A stretch of 64,000 bases of DNA from an uncultured Campylobacter sp. (GCF_905373215.1 NZ_CAJPRT010000002.1:62001-126000); one strand, 5' to 3'; counted from the first letter of the stretch, positions 41,825-51,574 are shown. Numbers and translations are program-made. Notes: generated from the sequence alone by a model not told the origin.

Positions 41825-42960
41825 ATGAAATTTACGTCCTAATCGCGCTATCGTTTTTGATCTTTGCTTCGCCCTTTTTGGCTAGCTTAGCTAGAATTCC
41901 GCTCTCGCCCATGGAGATCATGCTTGGCATCATAGCCGCAAATTTAGGGCTTTTGCCGCCAAGCGCGACCTTCGATCTAGCCGCGCAGATCGGCTTTTGC
42001 TACCTTATGTTTTTGGCGGGCTGCGAGGTGGATTTCCGCGCGCTGCTTGCGATGCCGCGTAAAATTCTGCGGCTGATCCTAATCTTTTTGGCGCTGCTTT
42101 ATATCCTAAGCGCGCTTGCGGTTTGGATGTTTGAACTGCCGCAGATGCTTATCATCGCAGCGCCTCTGATGAGCGTCGGGCTGCTTTCGGCGCTGTATAA
42201 GGAGTACGGCAAGGATCAAGCGTGGCTCAATCTCGCGATGCCTGCGGGCGTGATCGGCGAGCTCATCAGCATCGCCGCCCTCACGGTGGGCGGCATCTAC
42301 CTTAAAAACGGCTTCGGCGTCGAGATGGCGCTTCATATCGGCGCGCTTTTGGGCTTTTCGGCGGCAGCTCTAGCGGTTTTTAAAGGGCTTGAAATTCTAT
42401 TTTGGTGGTTCCCCGCGCTAAAAACGGTCATCATGCCCAAATACGACAAAAACGAAAAGGACGTACGATTTGCGATGGCGCTGTTTTGCCTCATCTGCGC
42501 CGGAGTAATGCTTTTGGGGCTTGAGGTCGTAATCGGCGCCTTCATCGCAGGCACCTTTCTGCCGACCTTTTTCTCGCACAAGGACGACCTCATCGAGAAG
42601 CTATCGTCGTTCGGCTTTGGCTTTTTGGTGCCGATATTTTTCATACACACCGGAGCCGTGATCAAGCTAGAAGCGCTACTTATGCCCGGAGTGATGAGCT
42701 TTGCCGCGAGCCTAGCGGCGCTGATGTTCGGCATCAGACTGCTTGCGAGCGCTACATTTTTAAGCACTCTGGGGCGCAAAGGCGCGGTGCTTTTCGCGCT
42801 ATCGCTATGCATGCCGCTAACCCTCGTCATCGCCACGGCGACACTTTTTTACTCCACCGCCGCGATCTCGCAAGAGATATACTTCGCGATGATTATCGCC
42901 TCACTCATAGAGGCGCTCGCGTCGATGATTTTGATAAATTTTATTTACAAGAAATTTTAG
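41821..42960 (+). CDS. Cation:proton antiporter (CPA2 / KefB-Na+/H+ exchanger family)
   Basis: 379 residues from the ATG at 41821, which overlaps the previous stop by ATGA; a longer frame from 41695 starts inside the previous gene and is rejected. About 11-12 TM segments. Family blocks: LARIPLSPMEIMLGIIAANLGLLPPS, FCYLMFLAGCEVDFRALL (the membrane acidic D/E-x-D region), AMPAGVIGELISIAALTV, GLEVVIGAFIAGTFLPTFF and FGFLVPIFFIHTGAVI. No C-terminal TrkA-N domain, so this is a short exchanger rather than full KefB/C. It probably exchanges Na+ or K+ for H+. Last gene of the dcd-topA run. Confidence 0.85.
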   Translation: MNEIYVLIALSFLIFASPFLASLARIPLSPMEIMLGIIAANLGLLPPSATFDLAAQIGFCYLMFLAGCEVDFRALLAMPRKILRLILIFLALLYILSALAVWMFELPQMLIIAAPLMSVGLLSALYKEYGKDQAWLNLAMPAGVIGELISIAALTVGGIYLKNGFGVEMALHIGALLGFSAAALAVFKGLEILFWWFPALKTVIMPKYDKNEKDVRFAMALFCLICAGVMLLGLEVVIGAFIAGTFLPTFFSHKDDLIEKLSSFGFGFLVPIFFIHTGAVIKLEALLMPGVMSFAASLAALMFGIRLLASATFLSTLGRKGAVLFALSLCMPLTLVIATATLFYSTAAISQEIYFAMIIASLIEALASMILINFIYKKF

Positions 42961-43084
42961 GGCGGGGTTTTAAAATTTTAAGATTATAGGATTTTGGAAT
43001 TTTAGAATTTCAAAATTTCGCGAAATTCTAGAATTCTATAAAATTTGATTTATGCGGGACTAAAATGGAGTTAAATTTAAAGCT

Positions 43085-43531
43085 CTATTTTGCGGCGCAA
43101 TCGGTTAGGTCTTGGAGTGCCATGGTGTAGTTTGGCTCCTCTCCGAACAAATCACGATCTCTATATGCCTCTAAAATTTCTTTTATTAAATACAAAATAT
43201 CTTGCTTATTAAGACTTTGCGTATGATTTGGTTTTAAATCTAGGAGTTTCCAGATTCTATGAAATTTTTCTGGTTTTAAAGTTCTGTTTATAATAATTTC
43301 ATAATCCATAATTACCTCTAGGAATTCATTATTATAATATAGAATCCAAATAGTCTCTGTACTAAGCGCATGATCAAACTCATTACTAGGAAAGTTATAA
43401 AGACACCACATCCAACAATTTCTACTTTTGTCAATAAATTCTTTATACGGCGGATTATATTTATAAAATATTTCACTCAATCCATACTTTTTATCATCCT
43501 CTTTAGTGATGATTGCATTTTCAAACGCCAT
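43085..43531 (-). CDS. Small AT-rich orphan cytoplasmic protein
   Basis: 148 residues from ATG 43531, which has AAGGAG 5 nt upstream; the longer frame to 43789 has no RBS and a composition shift, so I reject it. The protein is acidic and rich in Trp/Tyr/Phe (NCWMWCLYNF, TETIWILYYNNEF), with no signal peptide or TM. I do not recognise a family. Size, composition and isolation resemble immunity or antitoxin-like orphan proteins, but no toxin gene is adjacent, so that is only a thought. It has clearly lower GC than flanking genes, like the Abi-alpha-like and 3119-3970 genes, suggesting lateral origin. Confidence 0.6.
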   Translation of the reverse strand: MAFENAIITKEDDKKYGLSEIFYKYNPPYKEFIDKSRNCWMWCLYNFPSNEFDHALSTETIWILYYNNEFLEVIMDYEIIINRTLKPEKFHRIWKLLDLKPNHTQSLNKQDILYLIKEILEAYRDRDLFGEEPNYTMALQDLTDCAAK

Positions 43532-43928
43532 CTGCGCTCCTTGGAATTTAAAATTTAGCGTGCAAGCGGAAATTTCAAGCGCAAAGTTATGCGAAATCTG
43601 CGACGCAATCGAAAACGACAAGCATGGAAATTTCAAACTCGCCGCACTCAAAGATGGACCGGCGCGCTTGCCGCGACTGCTAACTCGCCGCGGATATACT
43701 TGCTTCCGTTCGCTGCGGCAAAGCAAGCGCGGCTCGTCAGCAAAGCTAGCGATAAAATTAATTGCAGTAACCCATCCGCAAAATGGCATAACTGCACGAT
43801 TTGCAGACGGGCTAATAAAGCCAAAGCGAGCCGATTAAAATTTAAACTTTAGCTTACGGCGCTTAAAAGCCGATTAATCTTAGACGCGGTGCAGGCAGTG
43901 TGCCGCAACACGGCGTCTAGGCTTTAAG
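43532..43928. other. Non-coding gap of 397 bp
   Basis: Upstream of the orphan gene and downstream of the Usp gene (both minus strand). Overlapping frames of over 80 codons exist on the plus strand, but they are rich in Arg/Ala/Lys without domain character and one starts inside the orphan gene. No hairpin with a T-run was found. Confidence 0.45.
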
Positions 43929-44783
43929 CTACATTAAGACCGGAATTTTGGTCTTTTGTAGGAAGTATTTTGACGCGCCGCCTAAGAAAATTTCTTTTAT
44001 GCCGCTGTCTGAGTGCAAGCCCGCGACTATGAGGTCGAAATCGCCCGCGTCGGCGTACTCTAGTAGCACCTGTCCCGGGATCTTGCCCTCGGCATTTAAC
44101 GCCTCAAAAACATCGATTTTAACGTCATGCAAGGCTAGATAGTCGCTTATACGGCGCTTCGTTTCGGCAAGATCATCTTGAAGGTAGTGGTTTGCCGTGA
44201 TGACGGTAATAGATTTGGCGCGCTGTAAAAGCTCTAGCCAATTATCGAGCGCTCTTGCAGACGCCGCAGTGCCGGTAAGCGAAACTAAAATTTTATCCGC
44301 CCTAAACTCCTGTAGCTTGCGCGGTATGACGATGCAAGGCTTGCCGCTTTTGGTGACCGCCGCTTCGAACGTGCCGGTGATAGAGCCCGTAGGCGGCACC
44401 GAGACCAGTACTAAATCGCAATATTTAGAGTATTTCTCGACCAGCTCGGAGCGGATGCCTACCATATGCCTCAAAGCGGCGCTATTTGGGACGTGATCGT
44501 CGTCGCTTTGATCTAGGCCTAGCTTGGCGCATTCAGTGTCGAAGATAGCTTTGATCACCTCGCGCTCGGCCCTCATCTCATCGCCCGCGGATTTTAAAAA
44601 TTCCTCCATCAGCACGCCGCCTTTTAGCGTCATACGAACGTTGTAGATCATCTTAGGATCGAGCTGGCACGCCATTATGTTGATGTGCGTGCCGAAAAAT
44701 TTATTTACGAGTAGCGCTCCGTGTATGCGCTCGGCTAGCTCCTCGCCGCCGCCGATAGGGAAAAATATCTTTTTAAGCTGCAT
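43929..44783 (-). CDS. Universal stress protein family (tandem Usp-like)
   Basis: 284 residues, about twice a single UspA domain. The N-terminal half starts KKIFFPIGGGEELAERIHGALLVNKFFGTHINIMA (strand 1, helix 1, strand 2) and ends CDLVLVSVPPTGSITGTFEAAVTKSGKPCIVIP. The second half repeats this: DKILVSLTGTAASARALDNWLELLQRAKSITVITA ... FDLIVAGLHSDSGIKEIFLGGASKYFLQKTKIPVLM. The G-x2-G-x8-G(S/T) ATP-binding signature is only partly recognisable (G-x-x-S..), so ATP binding is uncertain. It follows pnp by 21 nt and is probably the last gene of the purD-pnp operon. Confidence 0.85.
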   Translation of the reverse strand: MQLKKIFFPIGGGEELAERIHGALLVNKFFGTHINIMACQLDPKMIYNVRMTLKGGVLMEEFLKSAGDEMRAEREVIKAIFDTECAKLGLDQSDDDHVPNSAALRHMVGIRSELVEKYSKYCDLVLVSVPPTGSITGTFEAAVTKSGKPCIVIPRKLQEFRADKILVSLTGTAASARALDNWLELLQRAKSITVITANHYLQDDLAETKRRISDYLALHDVKIDVFEALNAEGKIPGQVLLEYADAGDFDLIVAGLHSDSGIKEIFLGGASKYFLQKTKIPVLM

Positions 44784-44804
44784 CTTTACGCTCCTATTAA
44801 AATT

Positions 44805-46919
44805 TTAAGCTAATTCCAGTGAAATTTTAGTGCCTTTCTGATCGGTCACGCGCACTCGCACCACATCGCCCGCCTTGTAAGGCGTCGTGATAAATTTAGC
44901 GCGCAGCAGTCCGTCCACGCCGTCTCGTAGCGAGATGAAGGTACCGAAATCCAGCACGCTTTGCACCACGCCATCAAACTCCTCGCCGATCTGAAATTTT
45001 ACCTCTTTGCGTTCATTGCGCGGCTTGCGGAAATCGCGAGAATTTGAGACTATCGATAAAATTTTCTCTTTCGCGCCCGACACGCCGCTAGCTTTGGCGC
45101 CTTGGATCTTAACCTCGCCCTTTTCGCGATCCAGATCGATATTTACGCCGAAGCTTTCGGTGATCTCTTTGATGACCTTGCCGCCCTGACCGATGATATC
45201 GGGGATTTTGCTCGCCTCGACGCTAAAAATTTCAAGCTTCGGAAGCACATCTTCATTTATGACGATCGCTGCGTCCGCCTGCTCCATAAGGCCCAGAATA
45301 TGCGCGCGAGCCTGCTTTGCCTGCGCGAGAGCCTCTTTTAAAACCTCCAGGCTGATGCCGCCGAGCTTGATATCCATCTGAAGCGCGGTGATGCCCTCAT
45401 AGGTGCCCGCGACCTTAAAATCCATATCTCCGTCGTGATCCTCAAGCCCCATTATGTCGGTTAGCACGGCATGCTTGTCGCCCTCAAAAATCAAGCCCAT
45501 CGCGACGCCCGCAACAAGCTTTAGCGTAGGCACGCCCGCCGCCCGAAGAGATAGCGCGCCGCCGCAGACCGAAGCCATCGAGCTTGAGCCGTTACTCTCT
45601 AAAATTTCGCTCACTACGCGGATAGACTGCGGCGAGTTTAGATCGATGCTTGGATATAGTGCTCTTTTGGCTAAATTTCCATGTCCCAGCTCGCGTCTGC
45701 CCGGGCTTTTGAGCGGGCTTGCTTCGCCGACGCAAAAGCCCGGGAAGTTGTAGTTAAACATAAATCTATCGCTGATCGGCTCGAGCTGCGTTAGGCTGTC
45801 GCTTAGCTGCGCGTCGCTATCGCCGCCTAGCGTAGTGACGACCAAAGCCTGCGTCTGCCCGCGCGTAAATAGGCAGCTTCCATGCGCGCACGGCAGGATA
45901 TTGGTCTCGATACTGATCGGGCGCACCTCATCAAGCGCGCGTCCGTCGGCTCTGCGGCGATCCTCGATGATCTGCGTGCGGATGATGCCGCGCTTATACT
46001 TGCCGATGACGCTAGAGACTACCTCTTTGCTCCACTCGTTTTGCGCCGCGATCTCGGTCGTTAAAATTTGATCCACGATTTTATTCAGCTCCGTAGCGCG
46101 CTCGCTCTTTGCCATCTGATTGATCGCAGCTTTAACGGCGTCTTTGTAGTTTGCATCGATGAAATCCGCGATATCCTCATCCTCGATCTCGGGCTTGTAC
46201 TCCAGGCTCGCATCCAGCTTTTTAAACGGCAAAAAAGCCTCTTCGTAAGCGCTTGAGCCCGCACTTATCGCCTTTGCGGCAAAATCGATCGCATCCACCA
46301 TCAGATCTTCGCCAAATTCATTCATCTGCTGCGCGCCGCCATTAATCTGCGGCAGGGAGCGCATCTCGATCATCAAAAGCTCATCGCCGACGCCGGCTAC
46401 GTAAAGATCGAGCGCGCTGGCTTTAAGCTCGGAGTTGCTCGGATTTAAGATGAAATTTCCGTTTTGATAGCCGATGCGGACGCCGCAGACGGGCGCTTTA
46501 ATCGGGATGTCGCTAAGATATAGCGCCGCAGACGCCGCATTAAGAGCGACGACTTGCAGATCAACCTCCGGATCTGCCGATAGCACGTAAACTACGATCT
46601 GCGTCGGATATGCATAACCCTTCGGGAAGAGCGGGCGCAACGAGCGGTCTATGATGCGGCTCGTTAGCGTCTCAAAATCGCCAGGCTTGGTCTCGCGCTT
46701 GATGTAGCCTCCGGGGATTCTGCCTGCCGCGTACATCTTTTCGATATATTGCACGGTAAGAGGCAAAAAGTCCTCCTGCACCTGCGTCTCTTCACGCGCT
46801 ACGGTAGCCAGCACGACGGTATTTTTCACACGCAAAAGCGCCGCACCCGCGGCTTGTTTCGCAACTTTGTCGATATCGAAAATTTCGGTATTGCCATTTA
46901 CTTCAATTTTGCACTGCAT
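44805..46919 (-). CDS. pnp: Polyribonucleotide nucleotidyltransferase
   Basis: 704 residues. 3'-5' phosphorolytic exoribonuclease of the RNA degradosome. Two RNase PH-like cores (the first with AGRIPGGYIKRETKPGDFETLTSRIIDRSLRPLFP, the second with GSCLFTRGQTQALVVTTLGG and SSSMASVCGGALSLRAAGVP), a KH domain (FSVEASKIPDIIGQGGKVIKEITESF) and a C-terminal S1 domain (GEEFDGVVQSVLDFGTFISLRDGVDGLL). The S1 end is compact. RBS AAGGAG before the ATG; it overlaps the preceding phosphoribosyltransferase gene by 17 nt. Confidence 0.97.
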   Translation of the reverse strand: MQCKIEVNGNTEIFDIDKVAKQAAGAALLRVKNTVVLATVAREETQVQEDFLPLTVQYIEKMYAAGRIPGGYIKRETKPGDFETLTSRIIDRSLRPLFPKGYAYPTQIVVYVLSADPEVDLQVVALNAASAALYLSDIPIKAPVCGVRIGYQNGNFILNPSNSELKASALDLYVAGVGDELLMIEMRSLPQINGGAQQMNEFGEDLMVDAIDFAAKAISAGSSAYEEAFLPFKKLDASLEYKPEIEDEDIADFIDANYKDAVKAAINQMAKSERATELNKIVDQILTTEIAAQNEWSKEVVSSVIGKYKRGIIRTQIIEDRRRADGRALDEVRPISIETNILPCAHGSCLFTRGQTQALVVTTLGGDSDAQLSDSLTQLEPISDRFMFNYNFPGFCVGEASPLKSPGRRELGHGNLAKRALYPSIDLNSPQSIRVVSEILESNGSSSMASVCGGALSLRAAGVPTLKLVAGVAMGLIFEGDKHAVLTDIMGLEDHDGDMDFKVAGTYEGITALQMDIKLGGISLEVLKEALAQAKQARAHILGLMEQADAAIVINEDVLPKLEIFSVEASKIPDIIGQGGKVIKEITESFGVNIDLDREKGEVKIQGAKASGVSGAKEKILSIVSNSRDFRKPRNERKEVKFQIGEEFDGVVQSVLDFGTFISLRDGVDGLLRAKFITTPYKAGDVVRVRVTDQKGTKISLELA

Positions 46920-47622
46920 TAATTTTCTCCTTGTTTTTGTTAGTCTCGTGAAACGGCAGATAAAGCGGGCATTTGTTTAAAATTTGCATTATCTCCTCCG
47001 CGCTTGAGAGCGTTTTTTCTTTGTAATAAAAATCCACATTCACAAAGTCTCTGATCTTGTGAACGGCATAAATTCCATCTACTAGCATGGCGATCTCATC
47101 TGCATTATCGCTGCCGATAACGGGCGTGGCATAAAAGATCGCTTTGGCGTTTAAGCTTACGAGCGTCTTTATGCAAGTAAGCGCGGTCAGCCCGCTCTCA
47201 CACCCCTCATCTACCAAGATGACGTTTTTTTTCTCTAAATTTCCCAAAAGCTCGCCCTTGCGAAATTTATACATATTTTTTAAAATTTTCTCCTCATAAA
47301 GTCTGTTTGCCTGCCCGTAAACGTAATCCAGGCTGATGCCGAAGCTTCGCACGAGCTCATCTACCATCACGATCTCTTGGGTCTCGCTTACGCACGCGAT
47401 CGCGCATTCAGGATTATTTGGCGCTAAAACGGGCTCAGTAAATAAAAACTCATAGGCAAGCCCTAATTTTAGAGCAAGATGGTTTGCGATGCCAAGCGAC
47501 TCCAGAGACTGAGCGATTATTAGAAAATTTTCGTTTTTGATCACGGTAGCGGGTAAAATTTCTGCGAGTTTCATCGCGGCATCGATTTGGTTTTCAAACA
47601 TCAGCTCAGCTCTAGGCGTCAT
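46903..47622 (-). CDS. Phosphoribosyltransferase-domain protein
   Basis: 239 residues. The type I PRTase core is recognisable in the middle: KNVILVDEGCESGLTALTCIKTLVSLNAKAIFYATPVIG is the PRPP-binding loop (hydrophobic strand, D-E/D-G-x-x-S/T-G) plus helix. The flanking YEFLFTEPVLAPNNPECAIACVSETQEIVM gives the usual N-terminal strands. This version occurs next to lptD and pnp in Campylobacter and is usually annotated only as putative PRTase. Salvage of a base or a regulatory role are both possible. The ATG overlaps the lptD stop (TAATG). Confidence 0.75.
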   Translation of the reverse strand: MTPRAELMFENQIDAAMKLAEILPATVIKNENFLIIAQSLESLGIANHLALKLGLAYEFLFTEPVLAPNNPECAIACVSETQEIVMVDELVRSFGISLDYVYGQANRLYEEKILKNMYKFRKGELLGNLEKKNVILVDEGCESGLTALTCIKTLVSLNAKAIFYATPVIGSDNADEIAMLVDGIYAVHKIRDFVNVDFYYKEKTLSSAEEIMQILNKCPLYLPFHETNKNKEKINAVQN

Positions 47623-49880
47623 TATTTTTCGCTTCCGTATTCGCTATCTACCGAAAAATCATACCCTACTCCGCCGAACGGATAGAAATTTACGAGAAAG
47701 TAAATTCCGCGCTCCTTGCTTGCTTTGCTGTAGCCCGTCGTACTGGTATTTTTAGGCTCAATATCCTCTTGATACACAAAAGAGTAATTCCAGCATTTGC
47801 GCGTATGAGAAAGTCCCACGCGCCACATTTTAGAATAAGATCGCTCCAAGTCGTAATCCCAACGACCGAAAATTTTATTATTCCTAGGCAAATTTACCGA
47901 AGCGTTTACGATGCCGTAGTTATCTTTCGTATAGCGTTTAGGCTCCATGCTTAGCTTTTCATATTCGTAAGCGTGGCTGAGTCCAAAGCTAAAATCGTCG
48001 TTGGAGTAGTTGGCGTAGGTATAGACCTTATCGAAGCTTTTATATTTATGCGAGTAGGTAAAGCGGTTTCCGATATTTAGCCCATTTGCAAAATACGCAT
48101 CGATGCGGTGTTCTAAATCGTCGAACTCATGATCGTCGAAGTCATATCGCTGCTTGACACTATGGCGTAAAAATTTACGTCCGTCTTCATTATAAAAAAA
48201 CTGCGTCATACTTAAAGCTGCATTTTCGTGAGTGTATTCGTCACTAAGCTCACTTAAGAAGTTATCCTCCCAATAAAGCGAGTCTTGCAAGTTACCCAAC
48301 CGCGAACGATCTACTGCACCGCGAGCAAGGTCGTATTTATACTGATGATACTTTAAAATTCTATCCTCGATGTCGCCTTGCTGCCAGCTTGGAATTCTAA
48401 AATCCGCCCTCCAGCTCATCGTATGATATAAGCTATCGTAAGCCCTGGCTACGTCGGTGTAGAGCGAAAGCTCGGTGTATTGATTAGCGTAGAAAGTGCT
48501 TTTATCCTCGTCAAGATCTCCGTTTGCGTAGTAGAATTTATCGTGCCAATCGATATTAGTCATATACACTCGCTCGGTAAAGGCGAAATTTAAATAATCC
48601 GCCAGTAGCGGCGTGCTTATACTAATCGGTACGTCAAACTCGTATTGGCGAGCAGTCGCGCCCTCCCATCTGGTGTAATTACGCGCTTTTGCATCAAGCG
48701 AATAGATCAAATTTGGCAGTCCCAAATCATTGCTAAATTTATGATATTGTAGCGTCGGCAGCTCTTGGACGGTATCTTCGTTGCGGAAGGTATTATCGGC
48801 GTTTAGCTTGCTCGTATCGATGTAGTAGCGTCCGTAAGCGCCAAAATAGTGCTCGTCTGAGGTCAAATAATAATTCAGCCGTGAAGTTACGAGCGAATTA
48901 TCCGCATCGTTGCCAAGACCTCCCTTTTCCTTCAGATCGTAATATTCCAGATCGTTTAGCTGGGTAAAATCGATCCATAAATTTTCTCGCAGATCGCCAT
49001 CTAGCAGATAGGTCGCAAGCTTGCTGCGATCGTATTGAACTTCAAAGCCGTGATGGCGCTCGTTTTTGTATTCGAGGCGTTTTTGCGCCCGCGAGAAGTT
49101 ATCGAAAACTCCTCCTCTAATCTCGCCGTAAGAATACGGCGACTCCGTAAATCGAAATGTCCCGTATACGCCAAAGCCCCTGCGCGTGCGCACCTGCGGA
49201 TCGAGCTGAAAATCCCAGCTGTCGTAAGGCGCAAAATAGATCGGCTGCTTATAATAGATCCCCTCCTTACTGATATAACCGGCCTCGGGAGGTAGCAAGC
49301 CCGTGCGGCGCGTGCGGTCGGTCGGGAATCCGAAATACGGCAGATAGAGCACCGGCACATCACCCACGTAAAATCTTGGATTGAAAAGATGGAGGAATTT
49401 GCTCTCTTTATTTAGCATGCCGCTGCTAAATTTGATGCGCCAATCAGGATCGGTGACGTTGCAGCTAGATACGCTGGAGCCCTCCACGCGGTAATACTCG
49501 CTGTCGCTGCAACTGGCGTCGTTTTGCATCCAAAGCTCAGAGTCCTTGTCCATCATAAAATTTACGTAGGCTTGCTGCTTATCGTTTTTCAGATCGATTT
49601 TGACATGCTGCGCGCGCGTAGTTTCGCTGCTGCCGCGCATCGCATTGACGTTACCAAAAAGCTCGATGATGCCGTTTTGCTCGTCGTATGTAGCGCGATC
49701 GGCGGTGATAAAGTAGTCCTGTGAATACACCGTTACGTTGCCACTAGCCTCCGTCAAAAAGCCGTTTTTCTCGACATTATCTGCTATAAGCTCGACGTCT
49801 TGGACCTTTGCGCTCGCACTGCTTGCTAAAAGAGCGCTAAAACTAAGCGCTAGAATTTTAAATTTTTTACTCTTTTTCAA
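47622..49880 (-). CDS. lptD: LPS-assembly outer-membrane protein LptD
   Basis: 752 residues. Signal peptide (KKFKILALSFSALLASSASA), then an OstA/LptA-like N-terminal domain (VELIADNVEKNGFLTEASGNVTVYSQDYFITADRATYDEQNGIIELFGNVNAM) and a long beta-barrel region (RFTESPYSYGEIRGGVFDNF, GRWDYDLERSYSKMWRVGLSHTRKCWNYSFVYQED). It inserts lipooligosaccharide into the outer leaflet with LptE. Cys in the N-domain (DASCSDSE, SSVSSCNVTD) and a C-terminal Cys in RKCWNYSF could form the inter-domain disulfides needed in LptD. TTG start 49880, overlapping the RDD gene by 14 nt. C-terminus ends in a strand plus SEYGSEK. Confidence 0.93.
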   Translation of the reverse strand: MKKSKKFKILALSFSALLASSASAKVQDVELIADNVEKNGFLTEASGNVTVYSQDYFITADRATYDEQNGIIELFGNVNAMRGSSETTRAQHVKIDLKNDKQQAYVNFMMDKDSELWMQNDASCSDSEYYRVEGSSVSSCNVTDPDWRIKFSSGMLNKESKFLHLFNPRFYVGDVPVLYLPYFGFPTDRTRRTGLLPPEAGYISKEGIYYKQPIYFAPYDSWDFQLDPQVRTRRGFGVYGTFRFTESPYSYGEIRGGVFDNFSRAQKRLEYKNERHHGFEVQYDRSKLATYLLDGDLRENLWIDFTQLNDLEYYDLKEKGGLGNDADNSLVTSRLNYYLTSDEHYFGAYGRYYIDTSKLNADNTFRNEDTVQELPTLQYHKFSNDLGLPNLIYSLDAKARNYTRWEGATARQYEFDVPISISTPLLADYLNFAFTERVYMTNIDWHDKFYYANGDLDEDKSTFYANQYTELSLYTDVARAYDSLYHTMSWRADFRIPSWQQGDIEDRILKYHQYKYDLARGAVDRSRLGNLQDSLYWEDNFLSELSDEYTHENAALSMTQFFYNEDGRKFLRHSVKQRYDFDDHEFDDLEHRIDAYFANGLNIGNRFTYSHKYKSFDKVYTYANYSNDDFSFGLSHAYEYEKLSMEPKRYTKDNYGIVNASVNLPRNNKIFGRWDYDLERSYSKMWRVGLSHTRKCWNYSFVYQEDIEPKNTSTTGYSKASKERGIYFLVNFYPFGGVGYDFSVDSEYGSEK

Positions 49881-50304
49881 TCTCTACCACCAATGTTTTC
49901 GCAGCCATATCATGCAGGCTCTGACGCGAGTTCGTAAAAAGCGCCACCAAAAATCCCATATAAAAGATCATCTCGCTTATCAACCTAACCGCCGCACGGA
50001 TCGCTGCCGTAGCGATATCCATAGCGCTGCCGTCGGCGCGGACGCAATAAATTTTAACCGCAAGCTTGCCTAGCGTCGCGCCGTATAGATAGACAAAAAT
50101 AGCTTGATATAAAAATTTTATTATCGCGTAATGCAAAATGAATTTTGAAGCGATCTTTTGTACCTCAAGATTGCTTCCGCTCTGCGCCGCTGCAACAAGC
50201 TCTGGCTCGTCGATAGCAAATAGCACGACCACAAAAAGCGTTACGCTCACAGCTTCGTCGATACTAAACGCGATTACGCGCTTGCTAAGCGGAGCGATGA
50301 TCAA
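49867..50304 (-). CDS. RDD-family membrane protein
   Basis: 145 residues, three TM helices. The RDD signature appears as RVIAFSIDEAVSVTLFVVVLFAI (R..D in the first helix region), then YQAIFVYLYGATLGKLAVKIYCVRADGSAMDIATAAIRAAVRLISEMIFYMGFLVALF (GATLGK-x-x-V-x-I..R motif). Function in this family is mostly unknown; transport or ion exchange has been suggested for some. TTG start 50304 overlaps the purD TGA by 4 nt. Part of the purD-RDD-lptD-PRTase-pnp-usp run. Confidence 0.85.
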   Translation of the reverse strand: MIIAPLSKRVIAFSIDEAVSVTLFVVVLFAIDEPELVAAAQSGSNLEVQKIASKFILHYAIIKFLYQAIFVYLYGATLGKLAVKIYCVRADGSAMDIATAAIRAAVRLISEMIFYMGFLVALFTNSRQSLHDMAAKTLVVEIEKE

Positions 50305-51557
50305 ATTTTATCTCTTAAGGCTTGGTGCGCGATATCGCGCCTATACTGCGCGCCGCTAAATTTTATATTTTCGCACAGCGCGTAAGCCGCATCGCGCGCC
50401 TGCTTTAAGCTCTGTGCGACGCCCACGCTTACCAAAACGCGCCCGCCGCTAGCGTAAATCCGCCCCTCTCGCTCACTCACGCCTGCGTAGCAGATATGTG
50501 CGCCCGCGGGAATTTCGCCCGTCTTGATCGGCTCAGGCTGCGAAGAGCCGTAAGGGTAGCGCTCGCTAGCCATCACGACGCCCACCGCGAATCGCTCTTT
50601 TAAGCTTATGCTACTTAGCTTGCCTACGGCGGCGTTGTATAAAATTTCGCTCAAATTTCCGTCGATTAGCGGCATTAAAACCTCGCACTCCGGATCGCCG
50701 AAACGGACGTTGTACTCCAGCACGTAAGGCTCGCCGCCTACGATCATAAGCCCTACGAATAGCACGCCGCAAAATGGCGCGCCCTGCTGCCGCATCCCTT
50801 TTAGCGTAGGTGCTACGATCTCGCTCTGTACTCTTTTTATCAGCGCGGCATCCGCTAGCGGGCTTGGCGCATAAGCTCCCATGCCGCCGGTGTTCGGGCC
50901 CAGATCGCCGTCAAGCAGCTTTTTGTGATCCTGCGCCACGGGCAAGCTTACGAAATTCTCCCCGTCGCAGATCGCAAAAAAGCTCAGCTCGAAGCCCTCT
51001 AAAAACTCCTCCACGACGACGCGCTTGCCCGCTTCACCGAAGCTTTCGCCGCTTAGCATATCTGCGGCGGCTTTTTTAGCTTCATCTTTAGAGCTTGCGA
51101 TTATGACGCCCTTGCCTGCGCACAAGCCGTCCGCTTTGACCACTACGCGGCCGTTTAGAGTATCGATAAATTTTGAAATTTCGGATAGATCGTCGCTGCT
51201 TAGAAATTTTGCGGTTTTGATATGATTTCGCGCCAGAAAGTCCTTCATATAGGCTTTAGAGCCCTCAAGCTTCGCCGCAGCAGCGCTGGGGCCGAATATC
51301 GCGAGGCCTTGCGCTTTAAAAATATCCACGATACCTTTTGTAAGAGGCTCTTCGGCGCCCACGACGGTAAGGGCTACGTCGTTGTTTTTGGCAAAGAGCG
51401 CGAGCTCATTAAAATCTTTTAAATCTAAATTTTTACCGAGCGCCTTTGTAGCGCCGTTTCCCGGAGCAAAATACAGATTTAAAACGTTTTTATCCTCGCG
51501 AAGTCTTAGCCCGATCGCGTATTCTCTACCGCCGCCGCCGATTATTAGGATATTCAA
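50301..51557 (-). CDS. purD: Phosphoribosylamine-glycine ligase
   Basis: 418 residues. Second step of de novo purine synthesis: ribosylamine-5-P + glycine + ATP to GAR. Motifs: NILIIGGGGREYAIGLRL (start), GAEEPLTKGIVDIF, FGPSAAAAKLEGSKAYMKDFL, VVKADGLCAGKGVIIA (ATP-grasp), LDGDLGPNTGGMGAYAPSP (family signature) and LEYNVRFGDPECEVLMPLI (metal-binding Glu/Asn). TTG start 51557 with GGAGG 5 nt upstream. The start lies only 18 nt after the 3' end of the predicted 6S-like RNA. Confidence 0.96.
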   Translation of the reverse strand: MNILIIGGGGREYAIGLRLREDKNVLNLYFAPGNGATKALGKNLDLKDFNELALFAKNNDVALTVVGAEEPLTKGIVDIFKAQGLAIFGPSAAAAKLEGSKAYMKDFLARNHIKTAKFLSSDDLSEISKFIDTLNGRVVVKADGLCAGKGVIIASSKDEAKKAAADMLSGESFGEAGKRVVVEEFLEGFELSFFAICDGENFVSLPVAQDHKKLLDGDLGPNTGGMGAYAPSPLADAALIKRVQSEIVAPTLKGMRQQGAPFCGVLFVGLMIVGGEPYVLEYNVRFGDPECEVLMPLIDGNLSEILYNAAVGKLSSISLKERFAVGVVMASERYPYGSSQPEPIKTGEIPAGAHICYAGVSEREGRIYASGGRVLVSVGVAQSLKQARDAAYALCENIKFSGAQYRRDIAHQALRDKI

Positions 51558-51574
51558 TGAAGCCTCCGTAACGT

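Noticed and set aside
43532..43789. Longer N-terminus of the orphan gene (start at 43789)
   Set aside because: The extra 86 residues change composition sharply, while ATG 43531 has a strong AAGGAG.
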